Source: Limosilactobacillus oris
GTDB lineage: Bacteria > Bacillota > Bacilli > Lactobacillales > Lactobacillaceae
Length of the DNA stretch: 64,000 nucleotides
NCBI RefSeq assembly: GCF_025311495.1
Contig: NZ_CP104398.1
Location: 372,001-436,000 of the forward strand
Reading direction: 5' to 3'
In this document: piece after piece, positions 31,955 through 42,082 of the stretch
How positions within the stretch are numbered: position 1 is the stretch's first letter
Layout of the letters: each line of letters begins with the position of its first letter
Program-made: the position numbers and the translations under genes
Notes under the pieces: generated by a model
Seen by the model: the letters and a program-made list of their open reading frames with translations, nothing else
Databases searched by the model: none
What the model was told of the DNA's origin: nothing

Positions 31955-32323
31955 TTATTCCCAATACTCTTCATACTTACGGGAGGCAGCGGTACTAGCA
32001 TCAGCCGGAGCTGGCGTTGGTTGCTGCTTCGTGGTGTCTACGTTCGGGACTGGCTCAGCAGCAATTTCATACGCTAGCCGGTCATCACCGCGATAGTCGA
32101 TTGTCACCTGCTTGCCAGAGAAAAACCATTCTTCGGCAAACTCAACGTAAAAGTCCACGCCACCCTGACTAACAGTTGCCACTGCTTGATCAGGCTGCTT
32201 AGCCTGGTAATTAATCCGCACTTGATTACCCTGTTTCTCCGCCCAGACAGCCACCTGACTGCCCCTAGCGATTCCCCTTTGTTGGAGCCAGTCACTGGCC
32301 CGTTCAGTCACCACTAATTTCAT
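31955..32323 (-). CDS. HesB/YneR-like protein
   Basis: 122 residues. The first 85 or so match the Fe-S biogenesis HesB-like YneR group (LVVTERASDWLQQRGI, GGVDFYVEFAEEWFF, LAYEIA), which lacks the A-type carrier cysteines. A Pro/Ala/Thr-rich tail follows. Role unknown. ATG 32323 is placed after AAGGAAG; a GTG nine bases upstream overlaps that site. Confidence 0.8.
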   Translation of the reverse strand: MKLVVTERASDWLQQRGIARGSQVAVWAEKQGNQVRINYQAKQPDQAVATVSQGGVDFYVEFAEEWFFSGKQVTIDYRGDDRLAYEIAAEPVPNVDTTKQQPTPAPADASTAASRKYEEYWE

Positions 32324-32376
32324 CCCGTCCACTTCCTTTCATTATAAAAATAACATAATTTAAAAAAGAGGGTACA

Positions 32377-32421
32377 AAAAAGCGCCTAAACTCAGCCAAA
32401 AAAGTCGAGTTTAGGCACTTG
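32377..32421 (-). terminator. Terminator of the pyr operon
   Basis: Minus strand AGTGCCTAAACTC / GAGTTTAGGCGCT with TTTTTTG. It closes the operon after carB. Confidence 0.92.
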
Positions 32422-32486
32422 TCGTTTGATCTGTAACCGAGCTAGGCTTGCATTTTATTAAAGCGCCTATTCCCGGTCCAATTTTT

Positions 32487-35400
32487 TTACAAGGCGGTCG
32501 TCGAGAAGGAACGGTTCTCAAGCGCCCGTAACAGGGCATCAACCGTGTCCAGCGCCGTCAGCAGCGGGATGTTGTGTTCAATCGCCGTCTGCCGGATGAT
32601 AAAGCCGTCTGAGTTCTTTGCATAGTCATGCCCCATCGTGTTGATAACCAGGTCGACCCGGTTATCCTTGAGCTTGTTGATGATGTTAACATCCCCATCA
32701 TCCTCGCCAATCTTGCCGACCGTTTCGACGTGGAGGCCGTTCTCTTTCAGGAAGTCCGCGGTCCCCTTCGTTGCAAGAAGCCGGTAGCCAATCAGGGCAA
32801 AGCGCTTCGCCAGCGGCAGAATCGTCTCCTTATCGTTATCTTCAATCGTCAGTAGGACGCTCCCGTTATCCGGCAGCTGCATTTTAGCCCCAGCGAAGGC
32901 CTTGTAGAGCGCCTTTGCGAAGGTCTGGTCGCTGCCCATTACCTCCCCCGTCGACTTCATCTCGGGACCGAGGTAGGCATCAACGTCATCCAGCTTGTTG
33001 AAACTGAAGACCGGTGCCTTGACGTGAATTGTCTTGCTCTCTGGATAGAGACCATCATGGTAGCCCTGGTCCGCCAAACTCTCACCGAGGATTACACGGG
33101 TCGCCACCTGGGCCATCTCAATTCCGGTAATCTTGCTCAGGAACGGTACCGTCCGGCTTGCCCGCGGGTTGACTTCCAAGACATAGGCCTCGTGGTCGTG
33201 AATGATGAACTGGATATTCATAATTCCCCGACACTTGAGGGCAATTGCCAGCTTCTTAGTAGCGCCGACAATCTGCTGCTTGATATCATCATCAAAACTC
33301 TGTGGTGGGTAAACCGCCATTGAGTCCCCTGAGTGGACTCCGGCGTGTTCAATGTGCTCCATGATTCCCGGCAGGAGGACGTCCTGGCCGTCACAGATGG
33401 CGTCAACTTCACACTCCCGTCCTTCCAGATAGGCATCGATCAAGATTGGATGATCGCTCGCCACGTCGGCGTTTTCCTTAAGGTACTGGCGGAGCTCATC
33501 TTCGTTATAAACGATTTCCATCGCCTTTCCCCCGAGGACGTAGCTCGGCCGAACTAACACCGGATAGCCGATTTGTTTAGCGGCGTCGATAACCCCCTGG
33601 TGGGTCGTGGCGGTCAGACCAACCGGTTGCTTTAAGTCAAGCTGCTTGATAATCTCATCGAAAATCCGCCGGTCCTCAGCAGCATCAAGGTCCTTGACAC
33701 TGGTCCCCAGGATCTGGACACCGTTTTTCTCCAAGCCGGCCGCCAGGTTGATTGCCGTCTGACCGCCGAACTGAACGATGACCCCTTCCGGCTGCTCAAG
33801 GTCGATCACATTCATAACGTCTTCAAGCGTCAGTGGTTCAAAGTAGAGCTTATCGGAAATGGAAAAGTCGGTTGAGACCGTTTCGGGATTCGAATTCATG
33901 ACGATAGCTTCGTAGCCCAGTGCCTGCAGGGCCTTAACACAGTGAACGGTGGCGTAGTCAAATTCGACCCCCTGCCCAATTCGAATCGGGCCAGAACCGA
34001 TAACCAAGACTGACTTTTTATCCGTCCGCTGGCTTTCGTTTTCCCGGTCGTAAGTGCTGTAAAAGTATGGGGTTGCCGACTCAAACTCGGCGGCACAGGT
34101 ATCAACCATCTTGTAGACCGGCACAATCCCGTTAGCCTTGCGCAAGTCCCGCACTGCCGCCGGAGTCGTTTCCCAAAGGCGGGCAATTGTTGGGTCACTA
34201 AAGCCGCACTTCTTGGCCTGTCGCAGGGTAGCGACATCGTTCGGCTGGTCCTTGATTGCCTGCTCCAGTTCAACCAGGTGGGCCACGATATCAAGAAAGT
34301 AGTCGTTAATCTTAGTCAGCTCGTGCACGTCGTCAATACTGTAACCGCGGCTGAAGGCTTCGGCAATGTAGAAGAGACGATCATCCTCCGCATGGACCAA
34401 CTTGTCCTCCAGGGCGGTATCGGTCGCCGCATGGGCCGACGCAGAGTACAGGTCCTTTTCGTCAATTTCCAATGAACGAACGGCCTTTTGGAGGGCTTCC
34501 TCGGCGGTCCGACCAATTGCCATAACCTCCCCAGTCGCTTTCATTTGACTGCCTAGCCGGCGGTCAGCTCGGTTGAACTTGTCAAACGGCCAACGGGGAA
34601 TCTTGCAGACTACGTAGTCGAGGGCCGGCTCAAATTCGGCGTAGGTCGTCCCGGTAACCGGGTTCTTAATTTCATCTAGCGTCAGGCCAACCGCAATCTT
34701 TGCCGCCATCTTAGCAATTGGGTAACCCGTAGCCTTGGAGGCTAAGGCCGATGACCGGGAGACCCGGGGGTTGACTTCGATCACGTCGTAGTGGTAGCTG
34801 TTGGGGTCGAGGGCCAATTGAACGTTACAGCCCCCCTCAATCTTCAGGGCGCGAATCAGCTTGAGAGCACAGTCCCGCAGCATCTGGTAATCACGGTCGG
34901 AGAGGGTTTGGCTCGGTGCAAAGACGATCGAGTCCCCAGTGTGGATGCCGACTGGGTCGAAGTTTTCCATGCAGCAGACTACCATCGCGTTGTCAGCGGC
35001 GTCCCGCATTACTTCAAACTCGACTTCCTTGTAACCGGCAATTGACTTTTCAATCAAGCACTGAGTTGCTGGCGATAAGTCCAACCCGTTGGCCGCAATC
35101 GTCCGTAATTCCTCATCGTTGTGGCACATTCCCCCACCGGTGCCACCCATGGTAAAGGCGGGCCGGACAATGACTGGGTAGCCGATCTGGTGAGCAAACG
35201 CCAGCGCTTCGTCAACCGTTTCAACCGTTTGGGAAGCCGGAACCGGTTCACCAAGACGCTGCATCAGTTCCTTAAATTTTTCCCGGTCCTCGGCCTCATC
35301 GATTGAGGCCAGCTTGGTCCCCAGCAGTTGGATGCCGAGTTCATCCAACAGGCCGGTCTTCGACAAGGCTACCGCCAGGTTTAAGCCAATCTGTCCACCC

Positions 35401-35669
35401 AAAGTCGGCAGGATGGCATCCGGGTACTCCTTACGAATAATCCGGGAAACGGACTCGACCGTCAGCGGTTCGATATAAACGTGATCGGCAATTTCATTGT
35501 CGGTCATGATCGTTGCCGGGTTGGAGTTCACCAGGACGGTCTCATAACCTTCTTCCCGCAAGGCCAGGCACGCCTGAGTTCCTGAATAGTCAAATTCTGC
35601 GGCCTGCCCAATGATAATCGGGCCAGAACCAATCACTAAAATTTTATGAATATCCGTGCGTTTAGGCAT
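32487..35669 (-). CDS. carB: Carbamoyl-phosphate synthase large subunit
   Basis: 1060-residue synthetase making carbamoyl phosphate from bicarbonate, ATP and ammonia passed from CarA. All parts are present: first preATP-grasp [18 protein letters not shown], glycine loop GGTGGG, ligands [10 protein letters not shown]; second [42 protein letters not shown]; and a C-terminal MGS domain. ATG 35669 is 9 bases after GGAGTG and overlaps carA by 8 bases. Last gene of the PyrR-controlled operon. Contrast with the degenerate copy at 23418. Confidence 0.97.
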   Translation of the reverse strand: MPKRTDIHKILVIGSGPIIIGQAAEFDYSGTQACLALREEGYETVLVNSNPATIMTDNEIADHVYIEPLTVESVSRIIRKEYPDAILPTLGGQIGLNLAVALSKTGLLDELGIQLLGTKLASIDEAEDREKFKELMQRLGEPVPASQTVETVDEALAFAHQIGYPVIVRPAFTMGGTGGGMCHNDEELRTIAANGLDLSPATQCLIEKSIAGYKEVEFEVMRDAADNAMVVCCMENFDPVGIHTGDSIVFAPSQTLSDRDYQMLRDCALKLIRALKIEGGCNVQLALDPNSYHYDVIEVNPRVSRSSALASKATGYPIAKMAAKIAVGLTLDEIKNPVTGTTYAEFEPALDYVVCKIPRWPFDKFNRADRRLGSQMKATGEVMAIGRTAEEALQKAVRSLEIDEKDLYSASAHAATDTALEDKLVHAEDDRLFYIAEAFSRGYSIDDVHELTKINDYFLDIVAHLVELEQAIKDQPNDVATLRQAKKCGFSDPTIARLWETTPAAVRDLRKANGIVPVYKMVDTCAAEFESATPYFYSTYDRENESQRTDKKSVLVIGSGPIRIGQGVEFDYATVHCVKALQALGYEAIVMNSNPETVSTDFSISDKLYFEPLTLEDVMNVIDLEQPEGVIVQFGGQTAINLAAGLEKNGVQILGTSVKDLDAAEDRRIFDEIIKQLDLKQPVGLTATTHQGVIDAAKQIGYPVLVRPSYVLGGKAMEIVYNEDELRQYLKENADVASDHPILIDAYLEGRECEVDAICDGQDVLLPGIMEHIEHAGVHSGDSMAVYPPQSFDDDIKQQIVGATKKLAIALKCRGIMNIQFIIHDHEAYVLEVNPRASRTVPFLSKITGIEMAQVATRVILGESLADQGYHDGLYPESKTIHVKAPVFSFNKLDDVDAYLGPEMKSTGEVMGSDQTFAKALYKAFAGAKMQLPDNGSVLLTIEDNDKETILPLAKRFALIGYRLLATKGTADFLKENGLHVETVGKIGEDDGDVNIINKLKDNRVDLVINTMGHDYAKNSDGFIIRQTAIEHNIPLLTALDTVDALLRALENRSFSTTAL

Positions 35670-36753
35670 TCGTCCGTTCACTCCTTTGTTGGTCTACCAT
35701 GCTAATAAAATCGTCAAATAGGCTGTCGGCGTCGTGAGGACCGGGAGCCGCGTCCGGGTGGAACTGGACGGAGAAGGCCGGGTACTGCTTGTGGCGCAGG
35801 CCCTCAACCGTTCCATCGTTGACCTCCACGTGGGTAACCAACAGCTTTTCCGCGTCCACCGAAGCCGGATCCACGGCATAACCATGGTTTTGGGAGGTAA
35901 AGTCGATTTCGCCGGTGGCGATGTTGCGAACCGGGTGGTTGAAGCCCCGATGGCCGAACTTCATCTTGTAAGTCTTAGCACCGTTCGCTAGCGCAAAAAT
36001 CTGGTGCCCCATGCAGATGCCAAACAGCGGCAGGTGCTTTTCCACCTCAGCTACCATCTTGGCCGCCGCCGTCATTTCTTCCGGGTCTCCAGGGCCGTTG
36101 CTCAGCAAAATACCGTCCGGCTTAAGGTTGAGGATTTCTTCAGCCGTCGCGGTATATGGCAGGACAATCACGTTGCATTCCCGCTCTGCCAGTTCCCGGA
36201 GGATACTATGCTTGATCCCGAAGTCGATGACAACAATGTTGCGCTTCGTTCCCGGATTCGGGTACGGCGACTTGGTCGAAACTTGGCTGATGATGTTAGC
36301 CGTTGGTGCCGCTGTCTGGAGCTTTTTAACGATGTCTTCCAGATTGGCCACACTATCAACGATGGCACCGCGCAGGGTCCCGTGATGGCGGAGCTTCCGC
36401 ACCAATTCCCGGGTGTCAATCCCCTGGATCCCCGGAATGCTGCGGTGGCTGAGGAAGTGCGGTAAAGTATCCTGCATCCGCCAGTTGCTTGGCCGCCGGG
36501 CAACCTGGTGGCAGATAACACCCTTGATTTGCGGTTCCAGGGACTCATAATCATCGAGGTTGACCCCGTAGTTGCCAATCAGCGGGTTGGTAAAGACCAG
36601 GATCTGGTTGGCATAGGACTGGTCCGTAATTGCCTCTTGGTAACCCGTCATCCCTGTGGTGAAGACCACCTCACCGAGGGTTGACCGGTCGGCGCCAAAG
36701 GCTTCCCCGGCGTAAACACTGCCGTCTTCTAATACTAGGTAGCGTTCCATCAT
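35662..36753 (-). CDS. carA: Carbamoyl-phosphate synthase small subunit (glutaminase)
   Basis: 363-residue class I glutamine amidotransferase subunit. Nucleophile Cys247 in [11 protein letters not shown], catalytic His in [11 protein letters not shown], and LSNGPGDP oxyanion region are all intact. Two adjacent ATG codons (36753 and 36750) are possible starts after AAGGAAG; the pyrC stop overlaps the first. Supplies ammonia to CarB for pyrimidine (and possibly arginine) synthesis. Confidence 0.97.
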   Translation of the reverse strand: MMERYLVLEDGSVYAGEAFGADRSTLGEVVFTTGMTGYQEAITDQSYANQILVFTNPLIGNYGVNLDDYESLEPQIKGVICHQVARRPSNWRMQDTLPHFLSHRSIPGIQGIDTRELVRKLRHHGTLRGAIVDSVANLEDIVKKLQTAAPTANIISQVSTKSPYPNPGTKRNIVVIDFGIKHSILRELAERECNVIVLPYTATAEEILNLKPDGILLSNGPGDPEEMTAAAKMVAEVEKHLPLFGICMGHQIFALANGAKTYKMKFGHRGFNHPVRNIATGEIDFTSQNHGYAVDPASVDAEKLLVTHVEVNDGTVEGLRHKQYPAFSVQFHPDAAPGPHDADSLFDDFISMVDQQRSERTNA

Positions 36754-38039
36754 TAATCTTCCTTTCGTTCATAAACTACATGACCATCGACTAGGGTCAT
36801 GACCGTCGCCCCATAAACGTGATCACCGGTAAACGGCGTGTTAATGCCCTTGGACTGGTAATCTTCCTGCTTGATTTCACTTTCGTGTTCCAGGTCAAAA
36901 ATTGCGATGTCGGCAGGCTTCCCTGGTTCTAGGTGCCCCGCCTGATCCAAGCCAAACAGGTCTGCCGGTTTCGCCGTCAGCAGGTCCAAAAGCTTTGCTA
37001 GACCGCAAATACCGGTTTTGACCAGCTTCGTATACAATTCGCAGAATGCCGTCTCGCTCCCGGTAATCCCGTTAGCCGCCTTGGTAAAGTCGCCCGGCTT
37101 GTCGTCAACGGTGTGGGGGGCATGGTCGGTCGCAATCATGTCGACCGTCCCGTCCAGCAGCCCCTGAAGCAACGCCTGCCGGTCTTCTTCACTGCGCAAT
37201 GGCGGGTTCATCTTATAGTTGCTGTTGCAGGTCGGAATGTCTTTGTCGGCCAGCAGCAAGTGGTGGGGAGATGCCTCACAGGTAACGTTCACCCCCTGCT
37301 GCTTGGCAAAACGGATCATGGCAATGCTTTCCTTCGTGGAAACGTGGCAGACGTGGTAGTGAACGCCAGTCGCCTTGGCAAGCACCAGGTCCCGGGCCAC
37401 CTGAGCTGATTCAGACACGCTCGGTGCACCCGGTACGCCCAATTCACGGGACCGTTTGCCCTCGTTCATCACTCCACCGAAAAGGAGGGAGTTGTCTTCG
37501 ACGTGGGCTGCTAGTGGCAATCCCGCGGCGGCTGCGCCCTGCATTGCCTTGTACATCGTTCCGGCGGTTTGCACCCCACTGCCGTCATTAGACACGGCAA
37601 AGGCGCCGGCTTCCTTGACGCCGGCAAAGTCAACGAGCTGGTCGCCGCTCCGCCCGGTCGTAATCGTAGCGTACTGGGCAATGTGAACCAGTCCTTCTGC
37701 CTGGTTGCGTTTAACCATTTCCGCAACTCGTTCCGGCGTGTCCGGTGTCGGTTCAACGTTTGGCATCGCACCAACGGTCGTAAAGCCACCGTGTGCCGCC
37801 GCGGCAGAACCGGTTTTAATCGTTTCCTTCTGGGTCTGACCGGGGTCACGGTAATGAACGTGAACATCGACCAAACCCGGTGCAACCAGCTTGCCACTAG
37901 CATTAATTACCCGGCCAACTTCATCACCGAGGTCGCCAAAATCGCCAAGTGCCTGAATCTGACCATCATCGATCAATACATCGGTTTTCACTAATTGACC
38001 GTTAGTATATACGGTCCCGTTTTGAATTAAGGTTTTCAT
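36753..38039 (-). CDS. pyrC: Dihydroorotase
   Basis: 428-residue zinc amidohydrolase, class I type, closing carbamoyl aspartate to dihydroorotate. Metal-binding [15 protein letters not shown] near residue 60, then HVEDN, HVCHVS and the late Asp in ATDHAPH. Start 38039 overlaps the pyrB stop. Confidence 0.97.
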   Translation of the reverse strand: MKTLIQNGTVYTNGQLVKTDVLIDDGQIQALGDFGDLGDEVGRVINASGKLVAPGLVDVHVHYRDPGQTQKETIKTGSAAAAHGGFTTVGAMPNVEPTPDTPERVAEMVKRNQAEGLVHIAQYATITTGRSGDQLVDFAGVKEAGAFAVSNDGSGVQTAGTMYKAMQGAAAAGLPLAAHVEDNSLLFGGVMNEGKRSRELGVPGAPSVSESAQVARDLVLAKATGVHYHVCHVSTKESIAMIRFAKQQGVNVTCEASPHHLLLADKDIPTCNSNYKMNPPLRSEEDRQALLQGLLDGTVDMIATDHAPHTVDDKPGDFTKAANGITGSETAFCELYTKLVKTGICGLAKLLDLLTAKPADLFGLDQAGHLEPGKPADIAIFDLEHESEIKQEDYQSKGINTPFTGDHVYGATVMTLVDGHVVYERKED

Positions 38040-38989
38040 TATTGCAGACCTCCTAGATGCCGTCCCCGTACTACTGCTTCTAACATCGCCATCCGCATGA
38101 AGACACCGTTTTGCATCTGCTTGAAGAAGGCCGACTTTGGTGCTTCCACCAGGTCCCCGGCCAGCTCAACGTCGTGGTTGATCGGACCCGGATGCATAAT
38201 TAGACAGTCATCCTTCAGACGGTCGTAACGGTCGTGGTTAATACCGTACTGTTGATGGTACTTAGCGGCGTCGAAACTAGTTTCGTTAGCATCCCCGGCG
38301 TGCCGTTCGTGCTGAACACGGAGGAGCATCAGCACATCGACCTGGTCAACCAGCTCGTCTACCGGCAGGTACTTACCGTACTTGTCGAAGCGGTGGTCAT
38401 ACCAGTAATCTGGACCGGAGAAGTACACTTCCGCACCGAGACGGGTAAGGATTTCCATGTTCGACCGGGCCACCCGGGAATTGGTGATGTCCCCGACAAT
38501 GGCAACCTTCAAGCCGGCAAAGTGACCGAAGTGCTCATGGATAGTCATCATATCCAAGAGACTTTGCGAAGGGTGTTGACCACTACCGTCGCCAGCATTG
38601 ACAATTCCTAAGTTCAGGTGCTGGCCCGCAGCCGGGTTAATCAGCGGTTCGTAGTAGGCGTTCTCACTGGCCCGGATAACGGACAGGTCCACGCCCAAAG
38701 CATTCATGACCAGGCAGGTATCATAAAGGGTCTCCCCCTTGCTCATTGACGAGTGGGCCGCGTCAAACGGGATTTCCGTCAGTCCCAGCTTTTTCTCGGC
38801 CATCGCAAAGCTAGTGTGGGTCCGGGTTGAGTTCTCAAAGAACATGTTGGTAACATAGACCGGTTGGGTCAGTGTCGGCGTTGCGCCCCCCTGCTTGAAA
38901 TATTCGGCCCGGTCAATCAGGGCGTTGATCTGGTCAACGGTTAAATTTTCAACACTTACGAAATGTGGTAATTGAACAAGTTCTGTCAT
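38039..38989 (-). CDS. pyrB: Aspartate carbamoyltransferase catalytic subunit
   Basis: 316-residue transferase condensing carbamoyl phosphate with aspartate. The carbamoyl-phosphate loop is [20 protein letters not shown]; also HPSQSLLDM, and [12 protein letters not shown] near the C-terminus. ATG 38989 follows AAGGAG just after attenuator 2; the longer frame to 39073 runs through that attenuator and is not real. No pyrI regulatory subunit, as expected for Firmicutes. Confidence 0.97.
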   Translation of the reverse strand: MTELVQLPHFVSVENLTVDQINALIDRAEYFKQGGATPTLTQPVYVTNMFFENSTRTHTSFAMAEKKLGLTEIPFDAAHSSMSKGETLYDTCLVMNALGVDLSVIRASENAYYEPLINPAAGQHLNLGIVNAGDGSGQHPSQSLLDMMTIHEHFGHFAGLKVAIVGDITNSRVARSNMEILTRLGAEVYFSGPDYWYDHRFDKYGKYLPVDELVDQVDVLMLLRVQHERHAGDANETSFDAAKYHQQYGINHDRYDRLKDDCLIMHPGPINHDVELAGDLVEAPKSAFFKQMQNGVFMRMAMLEAVVRGRHLGGLQ

Positions 38990-38999
38990 TATGATTCTC

Positions 39000-39104
39000 C
39001 TTATACTAAAAAAGCCTGGGGCAATTGCTCCGGGCGTACTGATCGCTAGTTTTCTCGCTAGCGTAGATACCATGACGCCCTCTCTGGAGCAGAGTTAATG
39101 GTTG
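39000..39104 (-). promoter_or_regulatory. PyrR attenuator 2, between pyrR and pyrB
   Basis: Minus strand carries the PyrR-binding loop TCCAGAGAGG (39088-39079), an antiterminator region with CTAGCGA repeats, and a terminator stem GCCCGGAGC / GCCCCAGGC ending in TTTTTT (39035-39008). With UMP or UTP bound, PyrR holds the binding hairpin and lets the terminator form. Confidence 0.88.
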
Positions 39105-39635
39105 CTATTTAATTAATTCGACCTTATCCTGGTCATCAATTTCGGTCATATTAACCCTGACCGCCTCGCTATTCGCCGTCGGGACGTTTTTACCAACGAA
39201 GTCCGGTCGAATCGGCATTTCCCGGTGCCCCCGGTCAATCAGGACCGCAATCTGAACTGTTTGTGGCCGGCCCTGGTCCATGATGGCATCCATGGCCGCC
39301 CGCATTGTTCGGCCCGTGTAGAAAACATCATCTACAAGAATCACCCGCTGATCGTCAATCGAAACTGGCAAGGCTCCTTCTACATGGCTCTGACTTTGCG
39401 CTGCCTGACTAGGCTGGTCATCACGGTAGCCGGTAATGTCCAGGGCAATAACTGGAACCGTTGCCCCCTCGAGCTTCTTCATCTGCTCAGCGATTCGCTG
39501 GGCGATAAACTCGCCGCGAGTCTTGATGCCAATCAGGACTAGCTGGTTAGTACCCTTGTTCTTTTCGATAATCTCGTAGGTGATCCGGGTCAACGCCCGC
39601 TTCATCGCCATTGCATCGATAATCTGCTTATTCAT
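39105..39635 (-). CDS. pyrR: Bifunctional pyr operon regulator / uracil phosphoribosyltransferase
   Basis: 176-residue RNA-binding PRTase-fold protein. The PRPP loop is VILVDDVFYTGRTMRAAMDA; IGIKTRGEFIAQRI and VNMTEIDDQDKVEL at the C-terminus fit PyrR. ATG 39635 follows AGAGGTG; the GTG at 39641 is inside that site. It autoregulates through attenuator 1 and controls pyrB onward through attenuator 2. Confidence 0.97.
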   Translation of the reverse strand: MNKQIIDAMAMKRALTRITYEIIEKNKGTNQLVLIGIKTRGEFIAQRIAEQMKKLEGATVPVIALDITGYRDDQPSQAAQSQSHVEGALPVSIDDQRVILVDDVFYTGRTMRAAMDAIMDQGRPQTVQIAVLIDRGHREMPIRPDFVGKNVPTANSEAVRVNMTEIDDQDKVELIK

Positions 39636-39664
39636 AAACACACCTCTTTCTGCAATGCCCCAAA

Positions 39665-39765
39665 AGAAAAGCCCCTAGACTCATCCGTGTAGTCTAGGGG
39701 CTCCAATACCAAACAACTGGTATTCTCGTATTTTTAGCCGCACCTTACTAGCCTCACGGGACTAA
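39665..39765 (-). promoter_or_regulatory. PyrR attenuator 1, upstream of pyrR
   Basis: Minus strand has the PyrR-binding loop AGTCCCGTGAGGCT (39764-39751), an antiterminator segment with ATACCAGTTG / TTTGGTAT pairing, and the terminator GCCCCTAGACT / AGTCTAGGGGC with a TTTTCTTTT tail (39702-39663). Confidence 0.9.
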
Positions 39766-39789
39766 CTTAAAGGACATTGATTGTCTATA

Positions 39790-39817
39790 AAGATACCAGC
39801 TTTTAAGAAAATGTCAA
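39790..39817 (-). promoter_or_regulatory. Promoter of the pyr operon
   Basis: Minus strand TTGACA (39817-39812), 16-base spacer, TATCTT (39795-39790), placing the start just before attenuator 1. Confidence 0.75.
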
Positions 39818-39887
39818 GACGATCTGGAATTTTATTCTGAATGCGACATAAGATAACGTGCTTTCCACCCACGGGACTAGCACTTCC

Positions 39888-39914
39888 ACAAAAAAAGCCC
39901 GGCAGAACCGGGCA
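39888..39914 (-). terminator. Terminator of rnpB
   Basis: Minus strand GCCCGG-TTCTG-CCGGGC followed by TTTTTTT. Confidence 0.95.
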
Positions 39915-39916
39915 CC

Positions 39917-40308
39917 TGTTTGCAAGAATCTATAGGCCATGTTTTGTCGTAGGGCCACCACCAGGCAATGGCCACCCCGAGGCAATCATCTATCTCAGAG
40001 CAAAAGCTCTCCCCTGGAATCGCTTCAATTTGCTATCCAAAGCTCCCCTACCGTAGTTTGGGTTTACCGCTTGAGGGGTTTACCGCGTTCCACCAGCTGG
40101 GTTTCCCCAACTGTATCGTCACTGTGGCACTTTTCAGGAATACTCGGGCATAGTAAAACCGTAGCCGTTTTTTCCGCCGTCACCGGACCAGCCGGTGCCC
40201 CGCCTTATTTTTTCAGCGAGCACAAACACTACAGGCATCGCAGCCTGTGCGAGCATGGACCTTCCTAACACAACAATAGCTGTGCTCAATCACCCAAGAC
40301 TTGCAAGT
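39917..40308 (-). ncRNA. rnpB: RNase P RNA, type B
   Basis: Catalytic RNA of RNase P, which matures tRNA 5' ends. The minus strand shows the universal GGAAGGTCCATGCTCGCAC block (P4/CR-I region), GTAGTGTTTGTGC, GAAAAGTGCCACAGTGAC, GGAACGCGGTAAACCCCTC, GAGAGCTTTTGCTCTGAGATAGATGATTGCC and ACAAAACATGGCCTATAGA at the 3' end. The ends pair (CTTGCAAG near 40305 with TTGCAAG near 39920). The ends are placed by the pairing and the flanking promoter and terminator. About 390 nt, normal for Bacillus-type P RNA. Confidence 0.96.
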
Positions 40309-40312
40309 AAAT

Positions 40313-40342
40313 ATTATAAACTTTTACCGCGCACTAAAGCAA
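40313..40342 (-). promoter_or_regulatory. Promoter of rnpB
   Basis: Minus strand TTGCTT (40342-40337), 18-base spacer, TATAAT (40318-40313). The -35 box lies within the last codons of gpsB. Confidence 0.65.
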
Positions 40343-40702
40343 GTGTGAATCTTCGTTATTGTTATTTTCCCCACCGAGTTGGGAGCCAAAGACCCGCCGT
40401 TCCAGGTTAGATAAGCGTTTGAGGATATCCATATTGGTAGCGGATGATACCGGCTGCCGGCTAGCAGACCGACTCGGCATCGAAGAGCCTACCTCGACCT
40501 GGCGGTTTAATTCGTCAACCTTCGCTTTGAGCCGTTCGTTCTCGTCGTTCAAGCGGTCAACTTCCTTGTTGTAGGCGTCGTAGTCCTTAATCACATTGTC
40601 GAGGAACTCGTCCACATCAGCCATGTCATAGCCCTTACCAATGCTCTTTTCTTTAAACTGCTTGTGCAGGATGTCCTGCGGCGTGTAATTAATACTATCC
40701 AA
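40334..40702 (-). CDS. gpsB: Cell division regulator GpsB
   Basis: 122-residue DivIVA-like protein that couples PBPs to the division cycle. The N-terminal membrane-binding/dimer domain is YTPQDILHKQFKEKSIGKGYDMADVDEFLD, followed by a coiled coil (EVDRLNDENERLKAKVDELN) and a C-terminal hexamer helix (NMDILKRLSNLERRVFG). No ATG fits: the start is TTG at 40702, 9 bases after GAGG. Located near pbp1A and recU as usual. Confidence 0.93.
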   Translation of the reverse strand: MDSINYTPQDILHKQFKEKSIGKGYDMADVDEFLDNVIKDYDAYNKEVDRLNDENERLKAKVDELNRQVEVGSSMPSRSASRQPVSSATNMDILKRLSNLERRVFGSQLGGENNNNEDSHLL

Positions 40703-40778
40703 CCTTAAACACCTCAATCTTTAGTTTGCGTAATACACTAATAATGGTAACAAATTTAGCTTCGATTGCAAGGGCCAA

Positions 40779-41363
40779 TTAGTAATCCTGTTCAGCCAGC
40801 TTCCGCTCCCGTTGCTCTTCGCCCCACTCGATTGCTGCTTCCTGCAGTTCATCAAAGTCCACGAGGTCGACCGGGTAGTCCTGCTGGTCACCGTACTTTT
40901 GGGCCAGTTCGTAATCGTACTTTGGCTTGCCCGGATGATCCGGGTCGTACACCATCAGCATACTGTCCGTGTGGTCCAGCATAAAGCGTTGGTACAAGCG
41001 GAGCTGCTCCGGTGACTCATAAGGCTTAGTCGTCACCTCGCGGGCAAAGTCAACTCGATCACGCAGGTTTAGCAGCCGGTCGCGGTTAGTAGCGTTCCAC
41101 TGCTGACCAAAATCTGCAAACGGCAGCATCATCGCAACCTTTAACTGGCGAAAGTTCTTTTTAAGTTCTAAGGCCACCGCCGCTCCCCACTGCTCGACCC
41201 CGAGCTGGGGCCCGGTAATCACCCAGAATTCATCGTCATCCTCTTCTAGCAGACTCGTCAGCCGTTGCGTAAGGACCCGCTTGACCACGGCTACTTTGGG
41301 GTCATCATCCTGAAAAGCATTCAATTCATAACTGCGGTAGCCTGTTAACCATAAACGACGCAT
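40779..41363 (-). CDS. DUF1273/YpsA-type SLOG protein
   Basis: 194-residue Rossmann-like SLOG-superfamily protein, homologue of B. subtilis YpsA. It begins RRLWLTGYRSYELNAF and has FWVITGPQLGVEQWGAAVALELK and MLMVYDPDHPGKPKYDYELA, the expected nucleotide-sugar/ligand loops. YpsA affects cell division, and its place next to gpsB fits. ATG 41363 follows GGGGGTGA. Divergent from recU. Confidence 0.9.
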   Translation of the reverse strand: MRRLWLTGYRSYELNAFQDDDPKVAVVKRVLTQRLTSLLEEDDDEFWVITGPQLGVEQWGAAVALELKKNFRQLKVAMMLPFADFGQQWNATNRDRLLNLRDRVDFAREVTTKPYESPEQLRLYQRFMLDHTDSMLMVYDPDHPGKPKYDYELAQKYGDQQDYPVDLVDFDELQEAAIEWGEEQRERKLAEQDY

Positions 41364-41446
41364 AATTTCACCCCCGTAACTGTTCTGTATCAATCATTTT
41401 ACATTTTTTCTGGTATAATATAATGCTAGTTAGGAGAGTGAGCAAA

Positions 41447-42082
41447 TTGACTATTCACTATCCCAATGGTCAGCACCCTCACCAATCATATCACGCTAAC
41501 CGGGATTTACCGACCCCCCACCAGTCGATTTACGCGAAGCGGGGGATGTCGTTGGAAGACGAAATCAACCATAGCAACCAATACTACCTTAGTCGGCACA
41601 TCGCAGTTATTCATAAAAAACCGACGCCGATTCAGCTAGTCAAAGTTGACTACCCGAAACGCAGCGCCGCAGTCATTAAGGAGGCCTATTTCCGGCGTCC
41701 TTCTACCACCGACTACAATGGTATCTATAAGGGCTACTACATTGACTTTGACGCGAAGGAAACCCGCAACAAACGTTCCTTCCCACTCAAAAATTTCCAC
41801 GAACACCAAATCCGGCATATGCAAGAGTGTGTGCGGCAGGGGGGCATTTGTTTTGCCTTCATCAAATTCACCGAATTGGACCTGGTATACCTTCTACCAG
41901 CCAGCACCCTGATCCGGTACTGGGATGCCCAAACAAATGGTGGCCGCAAATCAATCCTGCTGACCGATATTCAGCAAGCGGGATTTCCTATTGACTACCA
42001 ATTGAATCCGCGCTTACCATATCTTCAAGCAGTCGATCAGATTATCGCTGCAAAGAACAAAGGAGCCTATCATGTCGAATAA
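41447..42082 (+). CDS. recU: Holliday junction resolvase RecU
   Basis: 211-residue endonuclease for recombination and chromosome segregation. The stalk region (YAKRGMSLEDEINHSNQYY) and catalytic core (VKVDYPKRSAAVIKEAYFR, then GYYIDFDAKETRNKRSFPLKNFHEHQ with the Asp/Glu/Lys set) are present. The TTG at 41447 gives MTIHYPNGQ, the family's usual start, 10 bases after AGGAG; the in-frame ATG at 41423 lies before that site. Overlaps pbp1A by 11 bases. Confidence 0.93.
   Translation: MTIHYPNGQHPHQSYHANRDLPTPHQSIYAKRGMSLEDEINHSNQYYLSRHIAVIHKKPTPIQLVKVDYPKRSAAVIKEAYFRRPSTTDYNGIYKGYYIDFDAKETRNKRSFPLKNFHEHQIRHMQECVRQGGICFAFIKFTELDLVYLLPASTLIRYWDAQTNGGRKSILLTDIQQAGFPIDYQLNPRLPYLQAVDQIIAAKNKGAYHVE

Noticed and set aside
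38990-39073. N-terminal extension of pyrB by 28 codons
   Set aside because: The extension reads through the PyrR-binding loop and terminator of attenuator 2; the proper start with AAGGAG is at 38989.
39841-40410. Several short plus- and minus-strand frames across 39.8-40.4 kb
   Set aside because: This stretch is the RNase P RNA gene; its conserved blocks run on the minus strand and the frames are accidental.
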